From Geobacillus genomosp. 3 (lineage in GTDB: Bacteria; Bacillota; Bacilli; Bacillales; Anoxybacillaceae), in contig NC_022080.4 in assembly GCF_000445995.2 (NCBI RefSeq), positions 3,126,001 to 3,190,000 on the forward strand: a stretch of DNA of 64,000 bases, written 5' to 3'. Below are positions 1-8,105 of the stretch, piece by piece. The notes under the pieces are model-generated. The model was not told where the DNA came from. It worked only from the letters and a program-made list of their open reading frames with translations, and searched no databases. Each line of letters opens with the position of its first letter. The first letter of the stretch is position 1. A program made the translations under genes and the position numbers.

Positions 1-633
1 CAGGCCGACTGCTGTCAGCACAGAATATCTCCCGCCTATGTCATCTGGAATAACGAAAGTTTCATATCCTTCTTGATCGGTGAGCTTTTTTAATGCTCCT
101 TTTTCTCGATCGGTAGTCACATAAATCCGTTTTCTTGCTTCCTCTTTTCCATATTTTTTCTCCATGTAGTCGCGGAAAATACGGAAAGCAATGGCAGGCT
201 CGGTCGTTGTTCCCGATTTGGAAATGACGTTGATAGAGAGATCTTTGCCTTCTAATACATCTAATAAATGAGAGATATAAGTGGAACTGATATTCTGACC
301 GGCGAAATAAATTTGCGTCGTATCATTCATTTGGTTATGAAAAGTATGGGACAACGCTTCAATAGCTGCCCTTGCACCTAAATAAGACCCGCCGATGCCG
401 ATAACAACAAGAGCATCTGAATGATTTCGGATTCTTTCGGCAGCTTGTTTGATTCGACCAAATTCGTCTTTATCATAGCGGACCGGCCAATCCACCCAAC
501 CAAGAAAATCGGATCCCGGGCCTTTCTTTTCATGAAGCATATGATGAGCGACTTTGACAAATTCACTTAAATGCTCGAGCTCGCTCTCTTTCATAAATGG
601 TAATGCATTGGAATAATCAAAAGAGACAGTCAT
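1..633 (-). CDS. pgi: Glucose-6-phosphate isomerase, N-terminal 211 residues (cut by window edge)
   Basis: Interconverts glucose-6-phosphate and fructose-6-phosphate in the cytoplasm. The frame stays open from the ATG at 633 to base 1, so the C-terminal half lies outside the window. The translation shows the sugar-isomerase (SIS) signature of the family: [14 protein letters not shown] around residues 75-90 and [16 protein letters not shown] around residues 145-160. An AAAGGAGAAGG ribosome site precedes the ATG. It is followed on the same strand by gnd, with zwf upstream. In a dissimilatory RuMP cycle, Pgi converts the fructose-6-phosphate made by HxlB into the substrate of Zwf, so this neighbourhood fits the hxl genes at 4-11 kb. 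Confidence 0.95.
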   Translation of the reverse strand, partial: MTVSFDYSNALPFMKESELEHLSEFVKVAHHMLHEKKGPGSDFLGWVDWPVRYDKDEFGRIKQAAERIRNHSDALVVIGIGGSYLGARAAIEALSHTFHNQMNDTTQIYFAGQNISSTYISHLLDVLEGKDLSINVISKSGTTTEPAIAFRIFRDYMEKKYGKEEARKRIYVTTDREKGALKKLTDQEGYETFVIPDDIGGRYSVLTAVGL

Positions 634-755
634 ATACCTTCTCCTTTCTTTGCAAAATTCACCATCGTTCTTCTGTGTAATTTATTATTTTCGATCTTGC
701 ATCTGAAAGTTTTTCGGTTAAGAACGTTTTATGGAGATGCTTCAAATACTTAAAT

Positions 756-1658
756 TTATTTCTTCTCATTTTTTTCTACAGCATGTCCGCCGAATTCGTT
801 GCGTAAAGCTGCTACTACTTTACCTGTAAATGTATCTGTTTCTAATGAACGATAACGCATCAATAAGGACATAGCGATGACAGGAGTGGCTGTTTGTAAA
901 TCTAAAGCTGTTTCGACTGTCCATTTTCCTTCACCGGAAGAATGCATAATTCCTTTGATTTCCTCTAATTTTGCATCTTTAGAAAAGGCGCGTTCTGTTA
1001 ATTCCATAAGCCATGAACGAATAACCGAGCCGTTATTCCATACTCTTGCTACTTTTTCATAGTCATAATCGAATTCGCTTTTCTCTAATATTTCAAATCC
1101 TTCACCAATGGCAGCCATCATCCCGTATTCAATCCCATTGTGAACCATTTTTAAAAAGTGGCCGCTGCCTGCTTTTCCTGCATATAAATACCCATTTTCT
1201 ACAGCCGTATCCCGGAAAAGAGGCTCGACAATGCTCCAAGCTTCAGGATCTCCTCCAACCATGTAGCATGCTCCGTTCCGAGCACCTTCCACCCCGCCAG
1301 AAGTCCCGGCATCCATAAAACGAATCCCAGCTTCTTTTAGCTCATTATAACGATGAATCGATTCCTTATAGTGAGAATTGCCGCCATCAATCACGATGTC
1401 TCCTTTGTTTAAAAATGGGGTAATCTCACGAATAACCGAATCAACAACATTGTGCGGAACCATGAGCCAAACAATTCTTGGATTTTCTAATGATAAAACG
1501 AGTTCCTCTAAGCTTGATACACCTTTAGCGCCGTATTTTTTTATTTCTTCAACCGCATTTGCATTTACATCGAACGCCACTACTTCATGTTTATGGTCAA
1601 TGAGATTTTTACCTAAGTTTAATCCCATTTTCCCTAAACCGATTAACCCGACTTTCAT
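756..1658 (-). CDS. gnd: 6-phosphogluconate dehydrogenase, short NAD-type (decarboxylating)
   Basis: Oxidatively decarboxylates 6-phosphogluconate to ribulose-5-phosphate. About 300 residues, the short YqeC-like form rather than the 470-residue NADP enzyme. The Rossmann motif GLIGLGKMG is at the N terminus, followed by the GGNSHYK and GTSGGVEGA segments that bind the sugar phosphate, and KMVHNGIEYG with the catalytic lysine region. I chose the ATG at 1658 over 1664 because the AGGAGG site lies about 9 bases from it but only 3 from the earlier ATG. It lies between pgi and zwf on the same strand. The ribulose-5-phosphate it releases is the formaldehyde acceptor used by HxlA, which would close an oxidation cycle. 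Confidence 0.93.
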   Translation of the reverse strand: MKVGLIGLGKMGLNLGKNLIDHKHEVVAFDVNANAVEEIKKYGAKGVSSLEELVLSLENPRIVWLMVPHNVVDSVIREITPFLNKGDIVIDGGNSHYKESIHRYNELKEAGIRFMDAGTSGGVEGARNGACYMVGGDPEAWSIVEPLFRDTAVENGYLYAGKAGSGHFLKMVHNGIEYGMMAAIGEGFEILEKSEFDYDYEKVARVWNNGSVIRSWLMELTERAFSKDAKLEEIKGIMHSSGEGKWTVETALDLQTATPVIAMSLLMRYRSLETDTFTGKVVAALRNEFGGHAVEKNEKK

Positions 1659-1798
1659 GTTCATTGCCCTCCTCGAACTGATTTAACCTTTCGACATTAT
1701 TCACATTTTATACGTATATATGCACAGCTAATCTATAGTTCCATTTAGAAATGATATTTTCTAATGATGAGAATGAAGTTCGACACGATCATTCGTAA

Positions 1799-3274
1799 CT
1801 ACCACCAATTGAATCCGTCCTCTTCCAGTAACCGATGAGAAGCCTCTGGCCCCATTGAACCTGAACGATACGAATGAAGGGGAAGGAGATTTCCCTCAAA
1901 TGCCTCTAAAACAGGCTGTACCCACTTCCAAGAAAGTTCAACTTCTTTCCAATGAGCAAAGAAAGTCGAATCGCCTCGCAAAGCATCAAAAATTAACAAT
2001 TCATAGGCTTCAGGTACATTTTTCTCATTAGTTGAAAAATGCATATGAATAGGCTCGATTTTTCCATTGTTTAATATATTTTTACTATTTAATTGCAACG
2101 TAACACCCTCATTCGGATTGATTTCAATCACTAAAAGATTAGGAACCGTTTCCTCATTTTTTGGCAAGTACCATTCCTTTAATGGATTTTTAAACTCAAT
2201 CACAATACGAGTAGATTTTTCCTTCATTCTTTTCCCTGTACGGAGATAAAATGGCACCCCACTCCAAAACTCATCATCAATCCACAAGCGAGCCGCAACA
2301 AATGTATCTGTTGTTGAAGAAGCAGCAATTCCAGGCTCTTCTTTATATCCAACAACTGGTTTACCAAAGATTTCTCCAGGACCATATTGGCCGCGAACGA
2401 CATGTAAACCTACTTCTTCTTTTTGTAATGGGCGAAGAGATTCGATGATTTTTCTTTTTTCGTCACGGATGTCTTTTGCGCTGATCCGTTTTGGCAGGTG
2501 CATGGCTGTCATCATCAACAATTGCAGCATATGATTTTGGAACATATCGCGAATGGCCCCTGCCTGGTCATAATACCCCGCTCTCTCTTCTACCCCAACC
2601 GTTTCACTAGCCGTAATTTGTACATTCGCTATATACTGATTGTTCCATAATGATTGAAACACAGGGTTGGCAAATTTTAAGGCTTCAAGATTTTGGACCA
2701 TCGGCTTTCCAAGGTAATGGTCCACTCGATAAATTTCCTCTTCTTCAAAAGCTTGACTTAACTTTTCATTTAAATGTTGTGCCGATCTCCAATCGTGCCC
2801 AAACGGTTTTTCGATCATCAAACGTTTCCAACCTCTTGCCGATCCTAATCCGCTCTCCTTGATGTTTGAGGCAATCACATCAAAAAACTCTGGCGCAACA
2901 GATAAATAAAACATGCGGTTTTCAGGAATATTCAACTCTTTTTCACGCTGTTGAACGATTTCAAGCAGCTTTTTATACCCTTGTGCATTTGTTACATCTA
3001 AAGAAATATAACGAAACGCACGAAGGAATTCTTCCATTTTGGAACGGTCATTTGTCAAACGTCTAGAAAATGTTTTTAATGAATTTTCCACATGTGTTTG
3101 AAATTCGTCATCAGACAATCCACTTTTGCTTACGCCAATAATGGAAAACGAGTCAGGCATTTTTTGATCGAGAAATAAATGATATAATGCAGGAAAAATT
3201 TTTCTTTTCGCTAAATCCCCTGTTGCCCCAAACAAGACAAAGGTCATAGAATCCACTTTTGATTTCACCCCCAT
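1799..3274 (-). CDS. zwf: Glucose-6-phosphate 1-dehydrogenase
   Basis: Oxidises glucose-6-phosphate to 6-phosphogluconolactone with NAD(P)+. At 491 residues it is full length. Visible are the nucleotide-binding GATGDLAKRK (residues 17-26), EKPFGHD (155-161) and the active-site RVDHYLGK (183-190). No strong ribosome site decides the start; the GTG two codons in is an alternative to the ATG used here. The gene heads a zwf-gnd-pgi row on one strand, with about 135 bases between zwf and gnd. No separate 6-phosphogluconolactonase gene is seen in the window. Confidence 0.95.
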   Translation of the reverse strand: MGVKSKVDSMTFVLFGATGDLAKRKIFPALYHLFLDQKMPDSFSIIGVSKSGLSDDEFQTHVENSLKTFSRRLTNDRSKMEEFLRAFRYISLDVTNAQGYKKLLEIVQQREKELNIPENRMFYLSVAPEFFDVIASNIKESGLGSARGWKRLMIEKPFGHDWRSAQHLNEKLSQAFEEEEIYRVDHYLGKPMVQNLEALKFANPVFQSLWNNQYIANVQITASETVGVEERAGYYDQAGAIRDMFQNHMLQLLMMTAMHLPKRISAKDIRDEKRKIIESLRPLQKEEVGLHVVRGQYGPGEIFGKPVVGYKEEPGIAASSTTDTFVAARLWIDDEFWSGVPFYLRTGKRMKEKSTRIVIEFKNPLKEWYLPKNEETVPNLLVIEINPNEGVTLQLNSKNILNNGKIEPIHMHFSTNEKNVPEAYELLIFDALRGDSTFFAHWKEVELSWKWVQPVLEAFEGNLLPLHSYRSGSMGPEASHRLLEEDGFNWW

Positions 3275-3434
3275 CTTTCCAAACAGAAAAACTCCAGATT
3301 TCTTCTTGTACTAAAAAAGTAGATAACAACTATTGAAAATACAAAATCCATCATTTTGGACTCTTTTTACGCCCTTCATCTTTTCCGATCGAGCTCTTGA
3401 GTACAAACGCGATAAAGAAAGATTATCTATGCAA

Positions 3435-3476
3435 GATAAAAAGATCAGAATTTCAATTAAATCCGATCTTTTTATC
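3435..3476. terminator. Intergenic 12-bp perfect stem
   Basis: GATAAAAAGATC pairs exactly with GATCTTTTTATC across an 18-base AT-rich spacer. It lies between the zwf start and the 3' end of the broken alcohol dehydrogenase gene. A weak terminator for the latter is the simplest reading, but it is not GC-rich, so this is uncertain. Confidence 0.4.
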
Positions 3477-3519
3477 TCTCGTAAGAAAATGTAGTGATAT
3501 TTGTCTTTTCTTCTATTGC

Positions 3520-3709
3520 TTAGAAGTTCACATTTAGGCCATAAAACGCGGCGATATATAATTTTTTCATTTCTTCTACAGATGTTTCACGCGGATTCGT
3601 GCTTGTGCATGGATCTTGCACGGCATTGGCTGTCATTTCATCCACGTGTGCATGGAACAACTCCCCGGATACCCCAATATTCTTGGAACGTATTTGGACC
3701 ACGATTCAT
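3520..3709 (-). pseudogene. Iron-containing alcohol dehydrogenase remnant (start plus C-terminal tail only)
   Basis: The last 50 or so codons read GELFHAHVDEMTANAVQD, then DPCTSTNPRETSVEEM and KKLYIAAFYG. This closely resembles the C terminus of type III iron-dependent alcohol dehydrogenases (methanol, 1,3-propanediol and butanol dehydrogenases). A GGAGGGG ribosome site and ATG at 3709 survive but open a different frame (MNRGPNTFQEYWG...) that stops after 23 codons. Start and tail have therefore been joined by a large internal deletion with a frameshift, and about 330 residues are missing. The promoter and HxlR-like operator upstream are intact. The product cannot be functional. The exact substrate class cannot be told from the tail. 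Confidence 0.75.
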
Positions 3710-3749
3710 GTTGTCCCCTCCTATGCTTACGTTTTGTTTTACAGACGCT

Positions 3750-3841
3750 AGTATAATCCGTATAATCCTGTTTTAGAAGTACGCACTTTATTATCACGTA
3801 GTGATAAAAATATAATATAGTATAAAAAAGTATACTTATGG
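3750..3841 (-). promoter_or_regulatory. HxlR-type operator (copy A) and -10 box of the broken dehydrogenase gene
   Basis: GTACGCACTTTATT at 3779 is followed by CACGTAGTGATAAAAA and, after an extra AT stretch, AAGTATACTTATGG. These are the same blocks as in front of hxlA. Read on the minus strand, the -10 hexamer TATACT (3755-3750) begins 27 bases after the G of the GTAC block, exactly as at hxlA. Confidence 0.65.
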
Positions 3842-3956
3842 TTATAATCAGTACGGATATATGCTCAATGGAATGACTTCATGAAAAGTCCTTTATCTGT
3901 AAGAAGAAATAAATCCTAGATGTTATGGGTGGAAATGAAATGTTTTGTAAATACAT

Positions 3957-4006
3957 GCATTATTGTCATATAGTGATAAAAAGTATACTATTGGTTTATA
4001 ATAGAG
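3957..4006 (+). promoter_or_regulatory. HxlR-type operator (copy B) and hxlR promoter
   Basis: GTCATATAGTGATAAAAAG, then GTATACTATTGG, matches the hxlA operator block nearly base for base. TATAAT follows at 3998-4003, and the hxlR ribosome site starts about 6 bases later. The operator overlaps the position expected for the -35 box, so hxlR is probably autoregulated. This is inferred from sequence only. Confidence 0.6.
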
Positions 4007-4021
4007 ATGGAGGTGGAATAA

Positions 4022-4387
4022 ATGGGACATGTTTGTGGCAAAATGTATAACTGTGAAAAAGAATTGACACTTGCTGTTATTGGCGGTAAATGGAAAATGC
4101 TTATTTTATGGCATCTAGGAAAAGGTGGGACGAAGCGGTTTGGCGAGCTGAAGGCTCTCATGCCGGGGATCACCCAACGAATGCTTGTTAACCAGCTGCG
4201 AGAACTGGAAGCAGACCTTATTGTTGAACGCAAAGTCTATCCAGTTGTTCCTCCAAAAGTAGAATATTCACTTACTGAACATGGAAAAAGTCTAATGCCA
4301 ATTCTCGATGCTATGTATGAGTGGGGTAAAAATTATATGGAGACGGTCGTGAAGGGCCAAGTAAAAATCAATGAATCTGCCAAATAA
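4022..4387 (+). CDS. hxlR: HxlR-family winged-helix activator
   Basis: 121-residue DUF24/HxlR winged-helix protein. In Bacillus subtilis, HxlR senses formaldehyde and activates hxlAB. Conserved features are the N-terminal cysteines C5 and C11 (the C11 position is the usual thiol sensor in this family), [15 protein letters not shown], and the recognition-helix region [26 protein letters not shown] ribosome site precedes the ATG. In B. subtilis hxlR lies next to and divergent from hxlAB. Here it also points away from hxlA but is 6.6 kb distant, with the hydrolase/GNAT operon and an IS110 between. Four matching operator copies nearby support HxlR as the local regulator. Confidence 0.88.
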   Translation: MGHVCGKMYNCEKELTLAVIGGKWKMLILWHLGKGGTKRFGELKALMPGITQRMLVNQLRELEADLIVERKVYPVVPPKVEYSLTEHGKSLMPILDAMYEWGKNYMETVVKGQVKINESAK

Positions 4388-4515
4388 AAACACTCTTCTT
4401 AAAAATTCGAAAACGGCCTTCTCATCTTCCTTTATTTCAATATCGTTATGTTTGTAGAAAGAATGTGTGTTTATTGGAGCGCTAAATCTTATAGAGGAAT
4501 ATAGTCATCAAAAAT

Positions 4516-4555
4516 CGGGCAGCATCTTTATAAATGGTCTGCTGCCCGTTTTTTT
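4516..4555 (+). terminator. Rho-independent terminator after hxlR
   Basis: CGGGCAGC (4516-4523) pairs with GCTGCCCG (4541-4548), followed by TTTTTTT. A classic terminator that separates hxlR from the hydrolase operon. Confidence 0.9.
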
Positions 4556-4604
4556 ACGTATATACATTGATGACTCTCCTCGCTTAATTCTTTATATTCC
4601 CTTT

Positions 4605-4673
4605 TAGTATACTTTTTTACACTATGTTACATGAAAGTGTGTACTTGTTAAAGCGAATGATGTGCTTAATAAT
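4605..4673 (+). promoter_or_regulatory. HxlR-type operator (copy D) and promoter of the hydrolase/GNAT operon
   Basis: TAGTATACTTTTTTACACTA (4605-4624) and AAAGTGTGTACTTGTTAAAG (4635-4654) line up with the minus-strand hxlA operator with few changes. The -10-like AATAAT (4668-4673) starts 27 bases after the GTAC block, the same offset as at hxlA and at the broken dehydrogenase gene. This places the following operon in the presumed HxlR regulon. Confidence 0.65.
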
Positions 4674-4748
4674 ATCAAATATCATGGTTATTAATAACAT
4701 GAATGGTGTAAAATTTTTTAGACTGATGACAAAGAAAGGAGGAGGCTT

Positions 4749-5606
4749 ATGAAACTAAGAGTTTCAGCCGTTCAATATCATCTCCATACCATAAATTCTT
4801 TTGAAGAATTTGCTAATCAAGTGGAGCATTATATTAAAACAGCTCAAGAATTTGATGCAGATTTTGTTTTATTCCCAGAATTTTTTACTACTCAGCTCAT
4901 GTCCATTGGCAATGAACAAGGACAGCCTTTGACGATTCAAGAGCTTCCTGATTTTACTGAACAATATCGGTCTTTATTTATAGATTTAGCCAAGAAAACA
5001 AAGATGCATATTATTGGAGGAACACATGTCATCCGTAAAGGTGACCGATTATACAATGTGGCTCATTTGTTCTATCCAGATGGAAGAGTCGCAGAACAGG
5101 CAAAGCTCCATATTACTCCTACGGAAGTAAAAGAATGGAACATGTCGCCTGGCGATGGTCTACAAGTGTTCGAAACCGAAAAAGGAACCATTGCGATGTT
5201 GACGTGCTATGACATTGAATTTCCAGAAATTGTTCGCATAGCTAAAGCGAAAGGTGCGGATGTCATTTTCTGCCCTTCTTGCACGGATGATCGTCACGGA
5301 TTCCATCGTGTTCGTTACACAAGCCATGCAAGAGCCATCGAAAATCAAGTTTATGTCGTCACGACGGGTACAGTAGGTTCCCTTCCGACGGTTGACTTTA
5401 TGCGGGCGAATTTTGGGCAAGCAGCGGTGATTACACCAAACGATATTCCATTTCCTCCGCGCGGCATCTTAGTCGAAGGGGAAATCAATCATGATATGAT
5501 TGTAACCGCTGATCTCGATTTAGAACTGTTATACCAGGTTCGCGAAAGCGGTTCCGTCACCACATGGCGTGACCGACGCACCGATCTCTATCCGGATTGG
5601 AAATAA
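4749..5606 (+). CDS. Carbon-nitrogen hydrolase (nitrilase superfamily, YhcX-like)
   Basis: 285-residue cytoplasmic amidase-type hydrolase. The catalytic triad positions are visible: Glu44 in FPEFF, Lys119 in AKLH, and Cys153 in LTCYDIEFPE. A GGAGG site lies just before the ATG. From memory it corresponds to the hydrolase half of B. subtilis YhcX, where a GNAT domain and a hydrolase domain are fused. Here the acetyltransferase genes follow separately, after an IS110 insertion. The substrate is unknown. Control by the hxl-type operator suggests a C-N bond compound connected to formaldehyde stress, which is inference. Confidence 0.85.
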   Translation: MKLRVSAVQYHLHTINSFEEFANQVEHYIKTAQEFDADFVLFPEFFTTQLMSIGNEQGQPLTIQELPDFTEQYRSLFIDLAKKTKMHIIGGTHVIRKGDRLYNVAHLFYPDGRVAEQAKLHITPTEVKEWNMSPGDGLQVFETEKGTIAMLTCYDIEFPEIVRIAKAKGADVIFCPSCTDDRHGFHRVRYTSHARAIENQVYVVTTGTVGSLPTVDFMRANFGQAAVITPNDIPFPPRGILVEGEINHDMIVTADLDLELLYQVRESGSVTTWRDRRTDLYPDWK

Positions 5607-5735
5607 GGTAAGACTAGCGCTCTTAAAGGAGCATTCCCGTTAGGAGCTTTTCCGGGGACTTGATCAAAAAAAGCCCTCTTGGTATGATGCAGGGGTGCCA
5701 AACAATACCTACCATCATGCCAAGGAGGACTTCAG

Positions 5736-7019
5736 ATGAATTGTACACAAAATCAGAAAATCAATCAAGTCACGGAACACACATTGGTCGTGGGCATCGA
5801 TATCGCGAAACGAACCCACTACGCCTGCTTCGTGGATGACCGGGGGCGCGTGCTTCGCAAGTCGTTCCCGATCTTCCAGTCGAAAGAGGGGTTTCAACAG
5901 CTGTATGAAGCGATTCAGGAGGGGAGGAAAGCGTTCGGGAAGTCACAGGTGATCGTCGCTGTGGAGCCGACCGGGCACTACTGGTTGAACCTGGCCTACT
6001 TCCTCGAGGAAAACGGGATCCCGCTGGTCATGGTCAACCCGGCGCATGTGTGCCGGTCGAAAGAACTCGATGACAACCTGCCGACGAAACACGACGCCAA
6101 AGACGCCCTGGTCATCGCCAGGCTGGCGAAAGACGGGCGATTCCTCGTCCCCCGGCTGCTGCACGAGATCGAAGCGGATTTGCGCGTCGGGAGCACGCTC
6201 AAAGAGAAGCTCCGGAAGGAACAGGCGGCGGTGAAAAACGCGATCATCCGTTGGACGGATCGGTATTTTCCAGAGTTTTGGACCGTGTTTCGCGACCTGG
6301 GGAAAACAGCGCTGGCGGTGCTGGAGTGGACGCCGCTTCCGGCCGATATGGCGGGTCGGACCGCCGAGGAGCTTCTGGAGGCGTACCGGCAAAGCGAAGG
6401 GCTGAAATGCCCGCAGAAAGCGAAAATTCAGGCGTTGATCGACGCCGCGAAGGGCTCGATTGGGGTGACGGAAGGGACGACGATGGCCCGGTTTGAGATC
6501 GCCGCGCTCGTCCGCCAATACCGCCAGTTCGAGGCCGAAATCGCAGCGTTGGACGCCGAGTTGAAGGCATTGGTTCAAACAACGATGGAGTATCAATGGC
6601 TGAAAACGGTCGACGGGTTGGGAGATGCCACGATCATCGATCTGCTGGCGGAGATCGGCAGTTTTGCCCACGATCGGGACCCGCGTCAATTGGTGAAATT
6701 GGCGGGCCTGACGCTCAAGGAGAACTCCTCCGGCCAGCGCAAAGGGCAAAAGCACATCTCGAAGCGGGGACGGAAACGGCTGCGATCGGTGCTGTTTCGG
6801 GCGGTGATTCCGCTGATCCGGCACAATGAGGCGTTTCGCGAGCTGCATGAGTACTATACGACCCGGCCCGTCAACCCGCTGACCGGAAAGCAGTCCATCG
6901 TCGCGTTATGCCGAAAGCTGTTGAATGTGCTGTTTGCGATTTGCACGAAGAAACAAGCGTTTGACGCGGAGCGAATGAGGCAGGACGTCTTGTCCCATGT
7001 TCCACACCGGGCGGCCTAA
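5736..7019 (+). CDS. IS110-family transposase (DEDD plus serine recombinase)
   Basis: 427 residues. The N-terminal RuvC-like DEDD domain shows Asp22 in VGIDIAK, Glu77 in VEPTGH, and Asp120 and Asp123 in KHDAKDA. The C-terminal Tnp_20 domain shows TVDGLGDATIIDLLAEIGSF, LVKLAGL and SSGQRKGQKHISKRG, which holds the presumed nucleophilic serine. The CDS is intact and has an AAGGAGG site. Recent work on this family shows that target choice is set by a structured RNA made from the element's noncoding end, so an intact copy with a long noncoding flank may be active. Confidence 0.93.
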   Translation: MNCTQNQKINQVTEHTLVVGIDIAKRTHYACFVDDRGRVLRKSFPIFQSKEGFQQLYEAIQEGRKAFGKSQVIVAVEPTGHYWLNLAYFLEENGIPLVMVNPAHVCRSKELDDNLPTKHDAKDALVIARLAKDGRFLVPRLLHEIEADLRVGSTLKEKLRKEQAAVKNAIIRWTDRYFPEFWTVFRDLGKTALAVLEWTPLPADMAGRTAEELLEAYRQSEGLKCPQKAKIQALIDAAKGSIGVTEGTTMARFEIAALVRQYRQFEAEIAALDAELKALVQTTMEYQWLKTVDGLGDATIIDLLAEIGSFAHDRDPRQLVKLAGLTLKENSSGQRKGQKHISKRGRKRLRSVLFRAVIPLIRHNEAFRELHEYYTTRPVNPLTGKQSIVALCRKLLNVLFAICTKKQAFDAERMRQDVLSHVPHRAA

Positions 7020-7300
7020 GGCCTCCCCCCACGAACGGAAGAAGTGTTGGACAACAGGATGACACCGGAGAAGCTGGCGTGATCTCATCCATTCGACCTC
7101 GAGTCCCGAAAGGAGCTTGGCCGGCCTCCGCCTGATGACGAGACCGAACGAGGGAATGTTGGCGCAAAGACGCCCGGAGACATGGGAGGGTTCGTCCTCA
7201 TCAGCGATGCGGAGATCCAAGGGTGCATCGAATACACTTCCTCCCACGTCAGGAAAATGGATCCAGGCGTGGCCGCGAAGCGCACCCTAGGTCTGTAAGA
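7020..7300 (+). ncRNA. Candidate bridge/seeker RNA region of the IS110 element
   Basis: About 280 bases without a convincing gene lie between the transposase stop and the operon DNA. The region is GC-rich and can form several stems, such as GGCG/CGCC around 7160-7175 and the self-complementary GGCCGGCC near 7120. In the IS1111 branch the guide RNA lies downstream of the transposase; in IS110/IS621 it lies upstream. Position and size make this the better candidate here, but no guide loops were assigned. Confidence 0.35.
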
Positions 7301-7413
7301 TATCCACAAAATTGAAAAAGGATGTAAGGGATTTTGTCGAAAAATATTTTTTCGGCACCCCTGAGAGGCCGAAAAGCCTTGATATATCAACATTTCTAGA
7401 GGGAGGGAGAAAA

Positions 7414-8100
7414 ATGTATCGAAAAGAATTTTACGTCTTTGACCAAGATCGGCCTGTTCCGACGGTCATTCGAAATTATGAAGAAAAGGACTTTCCCGGC
7501 TTAATCCGCATCCAGCAAGAAAGTTTCCCACCGCCATTCCCATCTGAATTATGGTGGAACACGGAACAGCTGAAAAACCATGTTACTCTCTTTCCAGAAG
7601 GAGCCTTATGTGTAGAGGTCGATGGTGAAATTGCTGGATCGATGACAGGATTGATTGTTGACTTTGACCCGAATCACCCGGAGCATACATGGGAAGAAAT
7701 TACCGATAATGGATATATTCGCAACCATAATCCAAATGGAAATACGCTCTATGTAGTCGATATTGGCGTGCGTCCTGCTTATCGCAAATTAGGATTAGGA
7801 AAATGGCTAATGTTATCCATGTATGAAGTCGTCGTTCAATTGGGATTAAAACGTCTGTTAGGCGGAGGAAGAATGCCCGGCTATCATAAAAAAGCTGATG
7901 AGATGACGGCAGAACAATACCTCGAAGCAGTCGTCAAAGGAGAATTAAAGGACCCTGTTATCACTTTCCTGCTTCGCTGCGGCCGTACCCCTGTTCAAGT
8001 GGTGGCTAACTATTTAGAGGATGAAGAGTCTTGTAACTACGCGGCGCTGATGGAATGGAAAAATCCTTTTTATACAACAAAATCTGAACAAGGAGAATGA
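7414..8100 (+). CDS. GNAT acetyltransferase, YhcX N-domain-like
   Basis: 228 residues from the ATG at 7414, which has a GGGAGGGAG site 5 bases upstream; the frame is open further 5' but has no such site. The GNAT acetyl-CoA motif RKLGLGK is at 124-130 after VVDIGVRPAY. The stretch MPGYHKKADEMTAEQYLE followed by KDPVITFLLRCG matches what I recall of the N-terminal GNAT half of B. subtilis YhcX. Together with the hydrolase at 4749 it looks like a split version of that fusion. The acetylated substrate is unknown. The next GNAT gene follows with essentially no gap. Confidence 0.82.
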   Translation: MYRKEFYVFDQDRPVPTVIRNYEEKDFPGLIRIQQESFPPPFPSELWWNTEQLKNHVTLFPEGALCVEVDGEIAGSMTGLIVDFDPNHPEHTWEEITDNGYIRNHNPNGNTLYVVDIGVRPAYRKLGLGKWLMLSMYEVVVQLGLKRLLGGGRMPGYHKKADEMTAEQYLEAVVKGELKDPVITFLLRCGRTPVQVVANYLEDEESCNYAALMEWKNPFYTTKSEQGE

Positions 8101-8105
8101 TGAAC

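Larger units (their letters stand above)
5640..7300 (+). mobile_element. IS110-family insertion sequence inside the hydrolase/GNAT operon
   Basis: A GC-rich block interrupts an AT-rich operon between the hydrolase and the first GNAT gene. It contains one DEDD transposase with about 100 bases before it and about 280 noncoding bases after it. IS110 elements lack long terminal inverted repeats, so the ends given are approximate, set by the base-composition change and the flanking genes. A hairpin, CTTGGTATGATG with CATCATGCCAAG (about 5679-5724), lies just upstream of the start codon. The insertion may uncouple transcription of the downstream GNAT genes from the operator at 4605. Confidence 0.8.

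Noticed and set aside
5943..6848. A 301-codon minus-strand frame inside the IS110 transposase
   Set aside because: A shadow of a GC-rich gene; no ribosome site and a composition of Arg/Pro/Gln without motifs.
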